A DNA stretch of 64,000 bases from Rhodospirillales bacterium (GTDB lineage: Bacteria > Pseudomonadota > Alphaproteobacteria > Micavibrionales > UBA1664). The stretch covers positions 1,488,001 to 1,552,000 of the forward strand of contig CP060260.1 of the NCBI GenBank assembly GCA_023898805.1. Reading direction: 5' to 3'. Shown in pieces: positions 1 to 9,485 of this stretch. The translations under genes were made by a program, and so were the position numbers. How positions within the stretch are numbered: position 1 is the first letter of the stretch; each line of letters opens with the position of its first letter. Below the pieces are notes generated by a model that ran no database searches, had not been told where the DNA came from, and saw only the letters and a program-made list of their open reading frames with translations.

Positions 1-1
1 C

Positions 2-2542
2 AAAAAATCCGCTCGCATCGTCGGGGACGTGATGGGGAAATACCACCCGCACGGCGATTCCGCGATTTACGACGCCATGGTGCGCATGGCGCAGGATTTT
101 TCGATGCGCCTGCCGGTCATCGACGGTCAGGGCAACTTCGGCTCGATGGACGGCGACCCCGCCGCCGCCATGCGTTACACCGAGGCGCGACTGGCCAAGG
201 CTGGCGAGGCGATCCTCGAAGACTACGACAAGGACACGGTCGATTTCCGTCCCAACTATGACGAATCGATTCAGGAACCCTCGGTCCTGCCTTCGCGCAT
301 CCCCAATTTGCTGGTCAACGGCGCGGGCGGCATCGCGGTCGGCATGGCCACCAACATTCCGCCGCACAATTTGGTCGAGGTCGTGGACGGCTGCATCGCC
401 TATGTCGATAACAACGACATCACGATCGAGGAATTGATGGCCGTTATTCCGGGGCCGGATTTCCCGACCGGCGGCCAGATTCTGGGCCGCGCCGGTATCC
501 GTTCTGCCTATACCACCGGCAACGGCAGTGTGCTGATGCGCGCCAAAACGACGATCGAGGAAATCCGCAAGGATCGCGAGGCGATCATCGTCCACGAAGT
601 CCCGTATCAGGTGAACAAATCCAAACTGCTTGAACGCATCGGCGAACTGGTGCGCGACAAGCAGGTGGAAGGGATCGCCGATCTGCGCGATGAATCCGAC
701 CGCGACGGCGTGCGTGTGGTGATCGAACTCAAACGCGACGCGCAGGGCGACGTGGTTTTGAACCAGCTGTTCAAATTCACGCCGCTGCAAACCAGCTTTC
801 CGTGCAACATGCTGGCGCTCAACCACGGGCGGCCCCAGACCTTCAACCTCAAACAGTTTATCGAGGCCTTCGTCAAATTCCGCGAGGAAGTGATCACCCG
901 CCGCACCATCTTTGAACTGGGCAAGGCGCGCGAACGCGCGCACATCTTGGCGGGTCTTGCGGTTGCTGTCGCCAATATCGACGACGTGATCGCGTTGATC
1001 CGCAACGCGCCCGACCCGCAACAGGCGCGCGAACAGTTGATGGCCCGCGATTGGCCCGCGCGCGACGTCGCGCCGCTGATCGCGTTGATCGACGATCCCG
1101 AATATCCGGTCAGCGAAAACGGCACCTACAAAATGTCGGAAACACAGGCCCGCGCCATTCTCGACCTGCGCCTGCACCGCCTGACGGGGCTTGAGCGCGA
1201 CAAGATCGGCGACGAACTCAAGGACGTCACCGATGCGATCCGCGAATATCTGGAAATCCTCGCCAGCCGTGAAAAACTGCTCACCCTGCTTAAGAACGAG
1301 CTGGTCGCGGTCAAAACCCAGTTCGGCACTCCGCGCCGGACCGAGCTTGTCGAAAACTACGACGAGGCCGATATCGAGGACCTGATCGCGCGCGAGGACA
1401 TGGTGGTGACCGTTTCCAACGCGGGTTACGCCAAACGCGTGCCGCTCAACACCTACCGCGCGCAAAAACGCGGCGGCAAGGGGCGTATCGGCGCGACCAC
1501 GAAAGAGGACGATTTCGTCACCGACCTGTTCGTCGCATCGACCCACACGCCGATTCTGTTCTTCACCTCGCGTGGGATCGTCCACAAGATGAAGGTCTGG
1601 CAGTTGCCGCTGGGCAACGCGCAATCGCGCGGCAAGGCGCTGGTCAACATGATGCCGCTTGAGGCCGGGGAAAACGTCTCGGTCTACCTGCGTCTGCCGG
1701 AAAACGTGGAATTGTGGGAACAGCTCGACCTGCTGTTCGCCACCTCGCACGGCACCGTACGCCGGAACAAGCTTTCGGATTTCGGCAATATCCGCGCCAA
1801 CGGCCTGATCGCGATGAAGCTGGAGGAAGGCGAGAAACTGGTTTCGGTCAAGATCTGCCGCGCCGACGAAGACGTGCTTCTGGCCACGCGCGACGGCAAG
1901 GCGATCCGCTTCCCCGTCGATGACATCCGCGTTTTCGCGGGCCGCACCTCGACCGGCGTGCGCGGCATCAAACTTGCCGCGAAGGACGAGGTCATGTCGA
2001 TGTCCATCCTCAAACACGTCGACGCCAGCCCGGACGAACGCACGGCCTATATCAAGGCCGCCAACGCCCAAAGGGGGGCCGAGGACGGCGACACCGACGA
2101 GGAGGCGACGTCGAACGCCGCGATTTCCGAAGACAAATTCAGGGAAATGCAGGCGGCCGAGCAGTTCCTTCTGTGCGTGACCGACAAAGGCTACGGCAAG
2201 CGTACCTCGGCCTATGATTACCGCGTGACGGGCCGCGGGGGCTCCGGCATCACCAACATGAACCTGACCGCCAAGAACGGTAAAATGGTCGCGACCTTCC
2301 CGGTCACCGACGATCACCAGATCATGCTAGTGACGGACGAAGGCCAGATGATAAGGACGCCGGTCACCGACATCCGCTTTACCGGCCGCGCGACACAGGG
2401 CGTGCGCGTCTTCAACGTCGAAGGCAAGTCCAAGGTCGTTTCGGTGGCCTGGCTGATGCAGGACGAGGATGAGGGCGACGAAGCCGCGCCGGAAGGCACG
2501 GACGCGGAAGCCGAAAACATCGAATCCCAGAACGACGAATAA
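2..2542 (+). CDS. gyrA: DNA gyrase subunit A (5' end outside window)
   Basis: This is the breakage-reunion subunit of the A2B2 gyrase that negatively supercoils DNA. The reading frame is open from base 2, so about the first 70 codons lie before the window. The catalytic tyrosine sits in [11 protein letters not shown] (codon 176-178). The quinolone-resistance region reads GDSAIYD, with the wild-type Ser (codon 59-61) and Asp that align with E. coli Ser83 and Asp87. The C-terminal beta-pinwheel carries the GyrA box QKRGGKG (1463-1483), which separates gyrase from ParC. The protein ends in a long acidic tail. A strong terminator follows directly. Confidence 0.98.
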   Translation, partial: KKSARIVGDVMGKYHPHGDSAIYDAMVRMAQDFSMRLPVIDGQGNFGSMDGDPAAAMRYTEARLAKAGEAILEDYDKDTVDFRPNYDESIQEPSVLPSRIPNLLVNGAGGIAVGMATNIPPHNLVEVVDGCIAYVDNNDITIEELMAVIPGPDFPTGGQILGRAGIRSAYTTGNGSVLMRAKTTIEEIRKDREAIIVHEVPYQVNKSKLLERIGELVRDKQVEGIADLRDESDRDGVRVVIELKRDAQGDVVLNQLFKFTPLQTSFPCNMLALNHGRPQTFNLKQFIEAFVKFREEVITRRTIFELGKARERAHILAGLAVAVANIDDVIALIRNAPDPQQAREQLMARDWPARDVAPLIALIDDPEYPVSENGTYKMSETQARAILDLRLHRLTGLERDKIGDELKDVTDAIREYLEILASREKLLTLLKNELVAVKTQFGTPRRTELVENYDEADIEDLIAREDMVVTVSNAGYAKRVPLNTYRAQKRGGKGRIGATTKEDDFVTDLFVASTHTPILFFTSRGIVHKMKVWQLPLGNAQSRGKALVNMMPLEAGENVSVYLRLPENVELWEQLDLLFATSHGTVRRNKLSDFGNIRANGLIAMKLEEGEKLVSVKICRADEDVLLATRDGKAIRFPVDDIRVFAGRTSTGVRGIKLAAKDEVMSMSILKHVDASPDERTAYIKAANAQRGAEDGDTDEEATSNAAISEDKFREMQAAEQFLLCVTDKGYGKRTSAYDYRVTGRGGSGITNMNLTAKNGKMVATFPVTDDHQIMLVTDEGQMIRTPVTDIRFTGRATQGVRVFNVEGKSKVVSVAWLMQDEDEGDEAAPEGTDAEAENIESQNDE

Positions 2543-2544
2543 AA

Positions 2545-2572
2545 AACAAACCCCGCTTCGGCGGGGTTTGTT
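2545..2572 (+). terminator. Intrinsic terminator of gyrA
   Basis: A perfect 12-bp stem (2545-2556 with 2561-2572) closes on a TTCG tetraloop three bases after the gyrA stop codon. Its 3' arm ends in TTTGTT, which serves as a weak U tract. Confidence 0.85.
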
Positions 2573-2594
2573 ATCATCTGTTCACGCTAACGTC

Positions 2595-2614
2595 ATTCCG
2601 GCGAAGGCCGGAAT
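2595..2614. repeat. REP-like palindrome
   Basis: A perfect 8-bp inverted repeat (ATTCCGGC / GCCGGAAT) with a GAAG loop lies inside the longer stretch CGTCATTCCGGCGAAGGCC. Palindromes of this exact type are dispersed in many proteobacterial intergenic regions, and spurious ORFs crossing them read VIPAKAGIH. I see no second copy in this window. Confidence 0.6.
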
Positions 2615-2697
2615 CCACCGTGAAGAAAGCGGGAGAGGCGCTATATCGCGTTCGGCTTTGCCTGTAGTGGGGGTGCCTCATATCTCGCCGCGATTAA

Positions 2698-2726
2698 TAG
2701 ACATAATACAGAGAAGCGTTTATAAT
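2698..2726 (+). promoter_or_regulatory. Candidate sigma70-type promoter for the small gene at 2735
   Basis: TAGACA (2698-2703) and a perfect TATAAT (2721-2726) are separated by 17 bp. The expected transcription start, about 2733, is only a couple of bases before the ATG at 2735, so the message would be nearly leaderless. Confidence 0.5.
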
Positions 2727-2734
2727 CCCAGGGT

Positions 2735-3127
2735 ATGGGAAAGCAGCAAACACCGCTTTGGCGCGTATTCATACGAATGTCCAAAGGCGACCCAAGGCTT
2801 CTGTGCGACTTGAAAAAAATAGCCGCCACCGCCCAATCCATTGACCCAGACTGCCCCTTGGGTCCCAACGGCGTGCTGGAAAGTATTGATGGCTACAATC
2901 TTCCGATATCGGACCTAAAAAGAATGTTCAGACTTTGTGGGCACGATCCGCTGCTTATCAACGCGATTGATTACGCTATCTACTCAAAGAAGCTGAATGT
3001 CACTGATCTAAAAAAGGCTGTCAAAAACGGCTTCAGAAATTTTAATACGCGCAAAGTACTGGCAGATGTAAAAGCGGCACACCGTAGGTTCGGAAAATAC
3101 TACACGCCGCGCACGACAAAAATTTAA
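2735..3127 (+). CDS. Hypothetical protein, 130 aa
   Basis: I do not recognise this protein. It is basic, predicted soluble, mostly helical, and has no signal peptide or membrane segment. Base composition is clearly more AT-rich than neighbouring core genes, which suggests recent acquisition. No Shine-Dalgarno sequence is visible, but a consensus -10 box lies 8 bases upstream of the ATG. An internal ATG at 2777 (MSKGDPRL) is an alternative start. The consensus promoter and normal amino-acid composition argue for a real gene; the lack of a known family keeps confidence moderate. Confidence 0.5.
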   Translation: MGKQQTPLWRVFIRMSKGDPRLLCDLKKIAATAQSIDPDCPLGPNGVLESIDGYNLPISDLKRMFRLCGHDPLLINAIDYAIYSKKLNVTDLKKAVKNGFRNFNTRKVLADVKAAHRRFGKYYTPRTTKI

Positions 3128-3139
3128 TCCAGAACGAGG

Positions 3140-3193
3140 TTTTACCACTAAGCACACTAAGAAATCGGTGTCTTGGCGCTCTTGGTGGTTAAA
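3140..3193. repeat. Imperfect palindromic repeat, copy A
   Basis: The left arm starts TTTTACCACTAAGCACACTA and the right arm ends CTCTTGGTGGTTAAA. They pair imperfectly as a hairpin. The sequence is related to copy B at 4000-4085. It fills the gap just past the stop codon of the minus-strand TrmH-family gene. Confidence 0.6.
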
Positions 3194-3196
3194 TCC

Positions 3197-3997
3197 TTAA
3201 CCCTCAAGTATCTTGTACAGCATCACACCTGTAGCAATAGCTAAATTCAGGCTATCCGCGCGGCCTTTCATCGGCAGTTTGGCAAGAACGGGCAGTGCTG
3301 CGGAAAGTTCGGGTGAAAGACCCGCCTGTTCGTTGCCCATCACCAGCAACACGGGCGGCTTGTAATCAGCTTTGCGGTAATCGACGGTGCGATCCGATAA
3401 ATGCGTGCCGACGACCGTACCTTTCCACCCGCGCGCGAACGCCATGAATTCGTCGCGCGTGGCAATTGCGACGGGCACGGCGAACAGGCTGCCCATGGAG
3501 GCGCGCACGGCCTCGACCGAAAACGGATCGCAGCACTGGTCGATCAAAATCACGCCGTCTGCGCCTACGCCGTCCACGGTACGCAGAATGGTGCCGAGAT
3601 TGCCGGGGTCGCGCACCTGTTCCAGTGCGACAACGCATGTTTTTGCGGGCATGCCCGCAAGCGCGCTCAGCCTCTGTTTAAAAACCCCGATGACCTGCTG
3701 CGGGTTGTCCTTGTGCGAAAGTTTTTCGAGGACGGCGTCGTTGACCTCAAGGCAAAGCCCGCCATTCCCAGCGCACACGCGGGTCGCGCGCACGACTTCG
3801 TTCTTGCTCGCGACCTTGGTGTGAAAGACGAGCCGTTGCAAATCCCATCCGTTCTCGATGCCTTCCAGAACGTGGCGCAGCCCCTCGGCCACGAACAGGC
3901 CCGTCTCTTTGCGGTCCTTGCGCCGCTCCAGCGCGCGGATTGCCTTGATTTCCTCGTTTGCCGGGCTTGTAATGGCGCGGGTGTTTACAAAATTCAT
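3197..3997 (-). CDS. TrmH/SpoU-family RNA 2'-O-methyltransferase
   Basis: This is a SPOUT methyltransferase that puts a methyl group from S-adenosylmethionine on a ribose 2'-OH of rRNA or tRNA. All three SPOUT motifs are visible: DPGNLGTILRT (motif 1), VMGNEQAGLS (motif 2) and DSLNLAIATGVML (motif 3, forming the trefoil knot). A substrate-binding segment precedes them (GLFVAEGLRHVLEG). I chose the ATG at 3997 (MNFVNTRAI, 266 aa). The frame stays open to 4045, but that extension lies inside a palindromic repeat and gives a low-complexity N-terminus. Substrate specificity (RlmB-like or TrmH-like) cannot be read from the sequence. Confidence 0.9.
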   Translation of the reverse strand: MNFVNTRAITSPANEEIKAIRALERRKDRKETGLFVAEGLRHVLEGIENGWDLQRLVFHTKVASKNEVVRATRVCAGNGGLCLEVNDAVLEKLSHKDNPQQVIGVFKQRLSALAGMPAKTCVVALEQVRDPGNLGTILRTVDGVGADGVILIDQCCDPFSVEAVRASMGSLFAVPVAIATRDEFMAFARGWKGTVVGTHLSDRTVDYRKADYKPPVLLVMGNEQAGLSPELSAALPVLAKLPMKGRADSLNLAIATGVMLYKILEG

Positions 3998-3999
3998 TT

Positions 4000-4085
4000 T
4001 TTTACCACTAAGCGCGTTAAGAACACTAAGAAAACAAAAGCACATCCTCTTTGTGTGCTTAGTGTTCTTGGTGGTTCAATTTTTT
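4000..4085. repeat. Long palindromic repeat, copy B
   Basis: A hairpin with a perfect 12-bp core stem (AAGAACACTAAG at 4019-4030 with CTTAGTGTTCTT at 4058-4069) and partly complementary outer arms (TTACCACTAAG / CTTGGTGGTTC). It shares the unit TTTTACCACTAAGC with copy A. It occupies the whole gap between two minus-strand genes. Confidence 0.65.
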
Positions 4086-4973
4086 TCATGCCGCCCACCG
4101 CGCGAACAGGGACGTGGGCAAGGGCCGCGCGCCGCCTTCGTCGCCCAGCCACAACTCGCCGTGGTCTATGCCGCCGCGCTTTGGCGCCACGTCGCGCAGC
4201 ATGTGGCCAAGCGCGACGGATGACAGGCGCAGCGCATAGGCGGTCAAAATCATGAACGACGCGTCGGGCGATAACAACGCCGCGCAATCGCGCAACAGCG
4301 GCGCAATGTCGCTTTCAAACCGCCATACCTCGCCATCCGCCCCGCGTCCGTATTTTGGGGGGTCGAGAAGAATGCCGTCATATGTGTTGCCGCGCCGGAT
4401 TTCGCGCGCGACGAATTTGCGTGCATCCTCGCAGATCCAGCGGATCGGCGCATCGCCCAGCTTCGATGCGTCCTGGTTGTCCTTGGCCCACTGGATCGCC
4501 TTTTTGCTGGCGTCGACATGCGTGACCTGCGCACCTGACGCGGCGGCGATCAGCGATGCCGCGCCGGTATAGGCAAACAGGTTGAGGATTTTTAAAGGCC
4601 GCCCGGCGATGACGTTTTTCATCCACGCCCAGTGCGGACGCTGTTCGGGGAACAATCCCATATGCCGGAACGCCATGAACCGTGCGCGGCAGGTCGCGCC
4701 CTCGACCGGCACGTCCCAGATTTCAGGTGGATTTTTGACCTGAAAATCCCAATTGCCGCCTTCGTCGTCCTCGCGCTCCGACGCGTTTTTGAATACGGCC
4801 TGCGCCTGCCCCCAGCGCGCTGCGGGCAAAGTGGGCGACCACAGCGCCTGCGGTTCCGGCCGATCCACGATAACCGTGCCATAACGCTCAAGCTTGCGTC
4901 CGTGCCCGCTATCCAGCAGGGCATAGCTCGCCCATCCGTCCTCGCGCAAAATCGTGGGGTTTTGGCCTGTCAT
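4086..4973 (-). CDS. Class I SAM-dependent methyltransferase, RlmI/RlmK-like
   Basis: The Rossmann SAM site is clear: LNLFAYTGAASLIAAASGA (motif I), then VTHVDASKKAIQWAKDNQ. The catalytic-type motif is LDPPKYGRG. This arrangement matches the rRNA cytosine-C5/guanine-N2 methylase-like group (RlmI, C-terminal RlmL), here without a PUA domain (295 aa). Ribosomal RNA methylation is inferred from the family. It lies upstream of the TrmH-family gene on the same strand, separated by repeat copy B. Confidence 0.85.
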   Translation of the reverse strand: MTGQNPTILREDGWASYALLDSGHGRKLERYGTVIVDRPEPQALWSPTLPAARWGQAQAVFKNASEREDDEGGNWDFQVKNPPEIWDVPVEGATCRARFMAFRHMGLFPEQRPHWAWMKNVIAGRPLKILNLFAYTGAASLIAAASGAQVTHVDASKKAIQWAKDNQDASKLGDAPIRWICEDARKFVAREIRRGNTYDGILLDPPKYGRGADGEVWRFESDIAPLLRDCAALLSPDASFMILTAYALRLSSVALGHMLRDVAPKRGGIDHGELWLGDEGGARPLPTSLFARWAA

Positions 4974-5037
4974 CCCGCCCTTTTATCAAATCCGGCCAAA
5001 ACTTGAAGCGATTTTGTAAATTATGGTAAGCCGTGAC

Positions 5038-6009
5038 ATGACCAAAAACGCCAAAGACAAATCCACCCCCTCGCTTAAACGCATATTTTCGTCTGAAACA
5101 GGTAAAGACGTCACGGCTTTTATACTCGGCGCCACCATCATTGCGTTGGGGTATAACGTGTTTAAAGTCGTACTCAGATCGTCCGGCGGGGCAAAGATCT
5201 CCGCACCTGTCGAAGACGTAGAGTCGGCATCCATCAATATCAGCCCGGATGTTCTTGCGCGCTATGCCGGCATGCCGGTGGTGTTGTTCCGCGCGGGCGA
5301 GCTGGGCTATGGCGGGCCGCTGAAGCCGCAATTCAATATTCTTTCCGGTCCTGGTGCGTTGGAGTACACCGATATCGAAGAACCGTTACGCCGTCTGGAC
5401 CAGTTGGCGCGGAAATATCCCGGCTATTCATGGGTCGTGCAAAACGGCGCGGGCGAAAAAATCTGCCTGATCGATGCGATATGGGTCGAAAGCGACGCGG
5501 CAAAAGTTCTCGAGCGCGTGACGGCGGCCAGTATCTGCGCCGACGTTTCCGGGCGCATGATGTCCTCAGCCGGCTATCCGATCTGGCCGCGCGCGTTTTT
5601 CAAGGCGCTGGATGCCGCGCGCAACGATTTCAGGCAGGATGACGCGGCGATCGAGGCGTATATGTTCAACCCCGGACAGCCATATCTTGAAACCTATTAT
5701 CTCGATATCGCGGGCCGCCCCCGCGATGCGTATTGCCCCGCCGTCTATAAGGAGCTTAGCCGCCGCTCCGACGTGGTCATCCAAAAGGGGCTGGATTTCA
5801 TCGCAAACAGGGACAAGGCCGGGCTTCAGGCCTATATCACGGCGCGGATGGATGAACGCGGCTATGAGGCGCTTTATCTTTACGCGGGTAAAAAGGCATT
5901 CCCCGGCGCATTGAATTATGACGTAGGCGGCTCGGACAGGATCTGGCGCGATTTTATCCGTCCTGCCGAAAATCTGCCGCCCTGCCCACAGATGCGGCCG
6001 GGACGCTGA
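5038..6009 (+). CDS. Hypothetical single-pass membrane protein
   Basis: I do not recognise this family. A basic N-terminus is followed by one hydrophobic segment (FILGATIIALGYNVFKVV, about residues 26-45), then a soluble domain of about 270 residues that is probably periplasmic. An in-frame ATG at 5023 (MVSRDMTKN) is possible. I prefer 5038 because GGTAAG lies just ahead of it. The gene ends 40 bp before coaD on the same strand, so the two may be co-transcribed. Confidence 0.7.
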   Translation: MTKNAKDKSTPSLKRIFSSETGKDVTAFILGATIIALGYNVFKVVLRSSGGAKISAPVEDVESASINISPDVLARYAGMPVVLFRAGELGYGGPLKPQFNILSGPGALEYTDIEEPLRRLDQLARKYPGYSWVVQNGAGEKICLIDAIWVESDAAKVLERVTAASICADVSGRMMSSAGYPIWPRAFFKALDAARNDFRQDDAAIEAYMFNPGQPYLETYYLDIAGRPRDAYCPAVYKELSRRSDVVIQKGLDFIANRDKAGLQAYITARMDERGYEALYLYAGKKAFPGALNYDVGGSDRIWRDFIRPAENLPPCPQMRPGR

Positions 6010-6049
6010 CGGTTGATCGCGCGGCCGGGAAGTGCTTAAAAGGATCCCC

Positions 6050-6550
6050 ATGGCCGACCCGATGCGCATAGGAATTTATCCCGGTACCTTCGACCCCATC
6101 ACCAAGGGGCACCTGCATATTATCAAGCGTTGCGCCCGGCTGGTCGATCATCTGATCGTGGCGGTGGCGACCAACCCCAATAAAAAGCCGATGTTTTCGC
6201 TGGCCGACCGGCTGGCGATGGTGGCCGGGGATATTGCCGAACTGCCTGAAAAGCGGGGTGAAATCACGGTCGAAACCTTCGACAGCCTGCTGGTCGAATT
6301 CGCCAAAAACCGGGGCGCTGGGGTGATTTTCCGGGGTTTGCGGGCGGTGTCGGATTTTGAATACGAATTCCAGATGACGGGCATGAACGCGCGCCTCGCG
6401 CCGGAGATCGAGACGGTCTTCCTGATGGCTTCCGACAAGTGGCAGTTCGTTTCCTCATCCTTCCTCAAGGAAATCGCCCGGCTGGGCGGGGACGTATCCC
6501 CCTTCGTCACGGCGGGGGTACAGGAAAAAATCCTTGAAGCCGTCCGCTAA
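6050..6550 (+). CDS. coaD: Phosphopantetheine adenylyltransferase
   Basis: CoaD carries out the penultimate step of coenzyme A synthesis, transferring AMP from ATP to 4'-phosphopantetheine. The nucleotidyltransferase signature is at the N-terminus (GIYPGTFDPITKGHLHI, with the TKGH form of the (H/T)xGH motif). The C-terminal signature SSSFLKEIARLGGDVSPFV is also present. The start at 6050 is set by AAAAGGA (6038-6044), five bases upstream, and gives 166 aa, normal for the family. CoaB and CoaC of the same pathway are near the other end of the window. Confidence 0.97.
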   Translation: MADPMRIGIYPGTFDPITKGHLHIIKRCARLVDHLIVAVATNPNKKPMFSLADRLAMVAGDIAELPEKRGEITVETFDSLLVEFAKNRGAGVIFRGLRAVSDFEYEFQMTGMNARLAPEIETVFLMASDKWQFVSSSFLKEIARLGGDVSPFVTAGVQEKILEAVR

Positions 6551-6583
6551 AGCGGTTAAACAAAAGCACTTTTTGCAAGTGAC

Positions 6584-6659
6584 GACCGCTTAGCTCAGTC
6601 GGTAGAGCAACTGACTTTTAATCAGTAGGTCCCGGGTTCAAGTCCCGGAGCGGTCACCA
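6584..6659 (+). tRNA. tRNA-Lys (anticodon UUU)
   Basis: A full cloverleaf of 76 nt including encoded CCA. The acceptor stem pairs GACCGCT (6584-6590) with AGCGGTC (6649-6655). The D arm is GCTC/GAGC. The anticodon stem ACTGA/TCAGT encloses the loop CTTTTAA with TTT at 6617-6619. The T arm is CCGGG-TTCAAGT-CCCGG. Confidence 0.98.
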
Positions 6660-6698
6660 GTTTTTGCACACCCTGTTTTTTTCAAGGTGACGGCGGGC

Positions 6699-7367
6699 AT
6701 GGAAACACCGATTCAGCAATCGCACCGGCCCTCCATCCTGACGCGGCTGCGCGCATGGTTGATCGCGGGCCTGCTGGTCACCGTTCCTCTTTACCTGACT
6801 TTCGTCATCACCGTCAGTTTTGTCACCTTCGTCGACAGGAAGGTCGCGGGGCTGATTCCACCGCCATACAATCCCAATACCTATCTGCCGTTCTGGATTC
6901 CCGGCTCTGGCCTGATCATCGTTCTGGTTTTCCTGATCGTCGTCGGCATGGTGGCGCGCAATTATCTGGGCGGGAAACTCGTCCATCTCTGGGAACGCAT
7001 CCTCGACCGGATGCCCATCGTGCGTTCGATCTACGGTGCCAGCAAACAGATCATGGAAACCGTGTTCGCCGACAAGTCGCGCGCCTTTCGCGACGTCGTG
7101 ATGTTTGAATATCCGCGCAAGGGCATGTGGGTCATGGGTTTCGTGACCGGCGAAACGCAGGGCGAGGTGCAGGGCAAAACGGCCACGACCGTGGTCAACG
7201 TCTTCCTGCCGACCACGCCCAACCCGACATCGGGATTTTTGCTGTTCATCCCCAAGGAAGACCTGATCTATCTGGACATGGCGGTCGAGGACGGCATCAA
7301 GATGATCGTCTCCGGCGGCATCGTAGCGCCGGGCCAGAAAAAACGCCCGGAAAACAAAAAAAATTAG
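6699..7367 (+). CDS. DUF502 family inner-membrane protein
   Basis: Two transmembrane segments are visible (WLIAGLLVTVPLYLTFVITV, and LIIVLVFLIVVGMVARNYLG). The DUF502 hallmarks follow: GGKLVHLWERILDRMPIVRSIYGASKQ, split here only by normal spacing, then a soluble C-terminal beta-rich domain. Function in bacteria is unknown. I chose the ATG at 6699 over the in-frame GTG at 6687; AAGG at 6684-6687 is the likely ribosome site. The gene follows tRNA-Lys and converges on recG with a 4-nt overlap of stop codons. Confidence 0.88.
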   Translation: METPIQQSHRPSILTRLRAWLIAGLLVTVPLYLTFVITVSFVTFVDRKVAGLIPPPYNPNTYLPFWIPGSGLIIVLVFLIVVGMVARNYLGGKLVHLWERILDRMPIVRSIYGASKQIMETVFADKSRAFRDVVMFEYPRKGMWVMGFVTGETQGEVQGKTATTVVNVFLPTTPNPTSGFLLFIPKEDLIYLDMAVEDGIKMIVSGGIVAPGQKKRPENKKN

Positions 7368-9448
7368 CCCGAACGCAGGGTCTGGATCGCGGCATCCTGT
7401 GCGAACAGGTATAAAAGCACCTTCAGCGCCTCGCCCCGCCGCGTGGTCAGAGCCGGGTCCTTTTCGGCCAGCAATTTGGCCTCGGTATACGCGATCTCCA
7501 TCAAATCGCCGTGCGCTTCCGGGTCCGCCAGATGAAAGGCGGGCAGGCCCGATTGACGGGTGCCCAGAACCTCACCCGCCCCGCGCAGGGCCAGATCCTT
7601 TTCCGCGATTACGAACCCGTCCTCGGTTTCGCGTATCACGCGCAGGCGTTCCTTGGCCATTTCCGAAAGCGGCGCGCCGAACATCAAGATGCACGCGGCC
7701 TCGTCCTGCCCGCGCCCGACGCGGCCGCGCAGCTGATGCAATTGCGCAAGGCCGAAACGCTCGGCATGTTCGATCACCATGACACTGGCTTCGGGCACGT
7801 CGACCCCGACCTCGATCACCGTGGTCGCGACCAGAATATCGATATCGCCTTGCGCGAATTGCTGCATCACGCGGTCTTTGTCGGCGGGCTTCATCTGCCC
7901 GTGCAACAACCCCGCCCGCGCGCCGAAATGCGCTTGCAAATCGGTATGTCGTTCGGTTGCGGCGGCAAGGTCCAGATCCTCGTTTTCGGCGACCAGCGGG
8001 CACACCCAGTAAGCGCGCGCGCCGTTTGCGATCTTGCGCTTCAGCCCCGCCACCACCTCATCGATGCGTTCGCCTGAAATCAAACGGGTTTCGACCGGCT
8101 TGCGCCCCGGCGGTTTTTCATTCAACCGGCTGATGTCCATATCGCCGTAAAGGCTTAAGGTCAAAGTGCGCGGAATCGGCGTCGCGGTCATCACCAGAAT
8201 ATCGGGCACAAACCCCTTGGACGATAATTCAAGCCGCTGATGCACGCCAAACCGATGCTGTTCGTCGATCACGGCAAGACCAAGATCGTGGAATTCCACC
8301 GCCTCCTGAAACAGTGCATGGGTGCCGATGACGATCTGTGCTGCGCCGGACTTGATCTTTTCAAGCAATACTTGCCGCGTCTTTGCCTTGTCGCGTCCGG
8401 TCAAAACGGCGATGGAAATGCCCAGCGCGTCGGCCAGCGGAGCCAGCGTGCGGGCATGCTGACGCGCCAGAAGCTCGGTCGGCGCCATCATTGCCGCCTG
8501 CGCGCCCGTGGCCACGGCGTTGAGCATCGCCGCGAAGGCCACGACCGTCTTGCCGGACCCGACATCGCCCTGCACCAGCCGCAGCATCCGCAAGGGCGCC
8601 TGCATGTCGGCATCGATTTCCGCGATTGCGAAACGCTGCGCGCCCGTAAGCTGGAAGGGCAGGGATTTGAAGAACCGGGTGCGCAGCGCGGAATCATGCG
8701 CGAAGATACGGCCCTTTTGCCTGCGGTTTCGCGCCCGCACCAATTGCATCGCCAGCGCCCGTGCCAGCAATTCGTCATAGGCCAGCCGCGCGCGCACGGG
8801 TGTTTCAGGGTCCAGATCGGCGGCGGATTCGGGGTGATGTAGCGCGTGCATGGCATGCGTCCAGGCCGGCCAGCCGCGTTGCGCCATCAAGGGTGCGTCG
8901 TTCCATTCCGGCAGGTCGGGCAAGGTCTTGAGCGCGGCCTCGATCGCGCGGGCGATCTGTTTCGGCCCCAGCCCCTGCGTCATCGGATAAACCGGTTCGA
9001 CCCGTGCGATGCTCTCCAATTCCTCTGGCTTGCCCGCATGGTCCGGATGCGCCATCTGCAAGCGGTTGTTATACGGCTCGACCCGGCCCGATATGACGAC
9101 ATGCGCGCCCACGGGATAGGTTTTTTCAAGCCAGTCGCCATGCGCGTTGAAATAGACAAGGTCCAGGGTCGCGCTTCCGTCCGTAACCACGACCCGCGCG
9201 GGCGTGCCGCGCCGCCGTGCTGGTTGGTGCGCCTGCACCGTGACGATGGCGGTGACGACTTGTCCTGCCTTTGCGTCTTTCAGCTTGGGCGAATGCCGAC
9301 GGTCGATCAGCTCTATGGGGGCGTGCCATAAAAGGTCGATAATGCGTTCGCCGCCCAAAAGCTTCTCAAAAGCCTTGGCATGCTTCGGCCCCACGCCCGC
9401 AAGCGCGCGGACGGACCGGAACACAGGGTCTAGGACAAGCGGTCGCAT
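7364..9448 (-). CDS. recG: ATP-dependent DNA helicase RecG
   Basis: RecG remodels stalled replication forks and branched DNA. The N-terminal wedge/OB domain (about residues 50-160) is followed by SF2 helicase motifs: Walker A GDVGSGKTV, the RecG-type motif II DEQH (VIDEQHRFGV), motif III TATPIPRTL, and the C-terminal QLHQLRGRVGRG. The ATG at 9448 (MRPLVLDPVF, 694 aa) is preferred because longer versions run into the divergent sdhE gene. Length is normal for RecG. Confidence 0.97.
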   Translation of the reverse strand: MRPLVLDPVFRSVRALAGVGPKHAKAFEKLLGGERIIDLLWHAPIELIDRRHSPKLKDAKAGQVVTAIVTVQAHQPARRRGTPARVVVTDGSATLDLVYFNAHGDWLEKTYPVGAHVVISGRVEPYNNRLQMAHPDHAGKPEELESIARVEPVYPMTQGLGPKQIARAIEAALKTLPDLPEWNDAPLMAQRGWPAWTHAMHALHHPESAADLDPETPVRARLAYDELLARALAMQLVRARNRRQKGRIFAHDSALRTRFFKSLPFQLTGAQRFAIAEIDADMQAPLRMLRLVQGDVGSGKTVVAFAAMLNAVATGAQAAMMAPTELLARQHARTLAPLADALGISIAVLTGRDKAKTRQVLLEKIKSGAAQIVIGTHALFQEAVEFHDLGLAVIDEQHRFGVHQRLELSSKGFVPDILVMTATPIPRTLTLSLYGDMDISRLNEKPPGRKPVETRLISGERIDEVVAGLKRKIANGARAYWVCPLVAENEDLDLAAATERHTDLQAHFGARAGLLHGQMKPADKDRVMQQFAQGDIDILVATTVIEVGVDVPEASVMVIEHAERFGLAQLHQLRGRVGRGQDEAACILMFGAPLSEMAKERLRVIRETEDGFVIAEKDLALRGAGEVLGTRQSGLPAFHLADPEAHGDLMEIAYTEAKLLAEKDPALTTRRGEALKVLLYLFAQDAAIQTLRSG

Positions 9449-9485
9449 GTTGATTTGACTATAAAGCCGGTTTATCAAGAGCGCC

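Noticed and set aside
2469..2813. Plus-strand 114-codon ORF reading VIPAKAGIH
   Set aside because: It is a translation of the gyrA end, its terminator and a REP-like palindrome; this peptide is a known artefact of such repeats.
3401..4255. Plus-strand 284-codon ORF over the TrmH-family gene
   Set aside because: Antisense to a gene with all SPOUT motifs and passes through a repeat.
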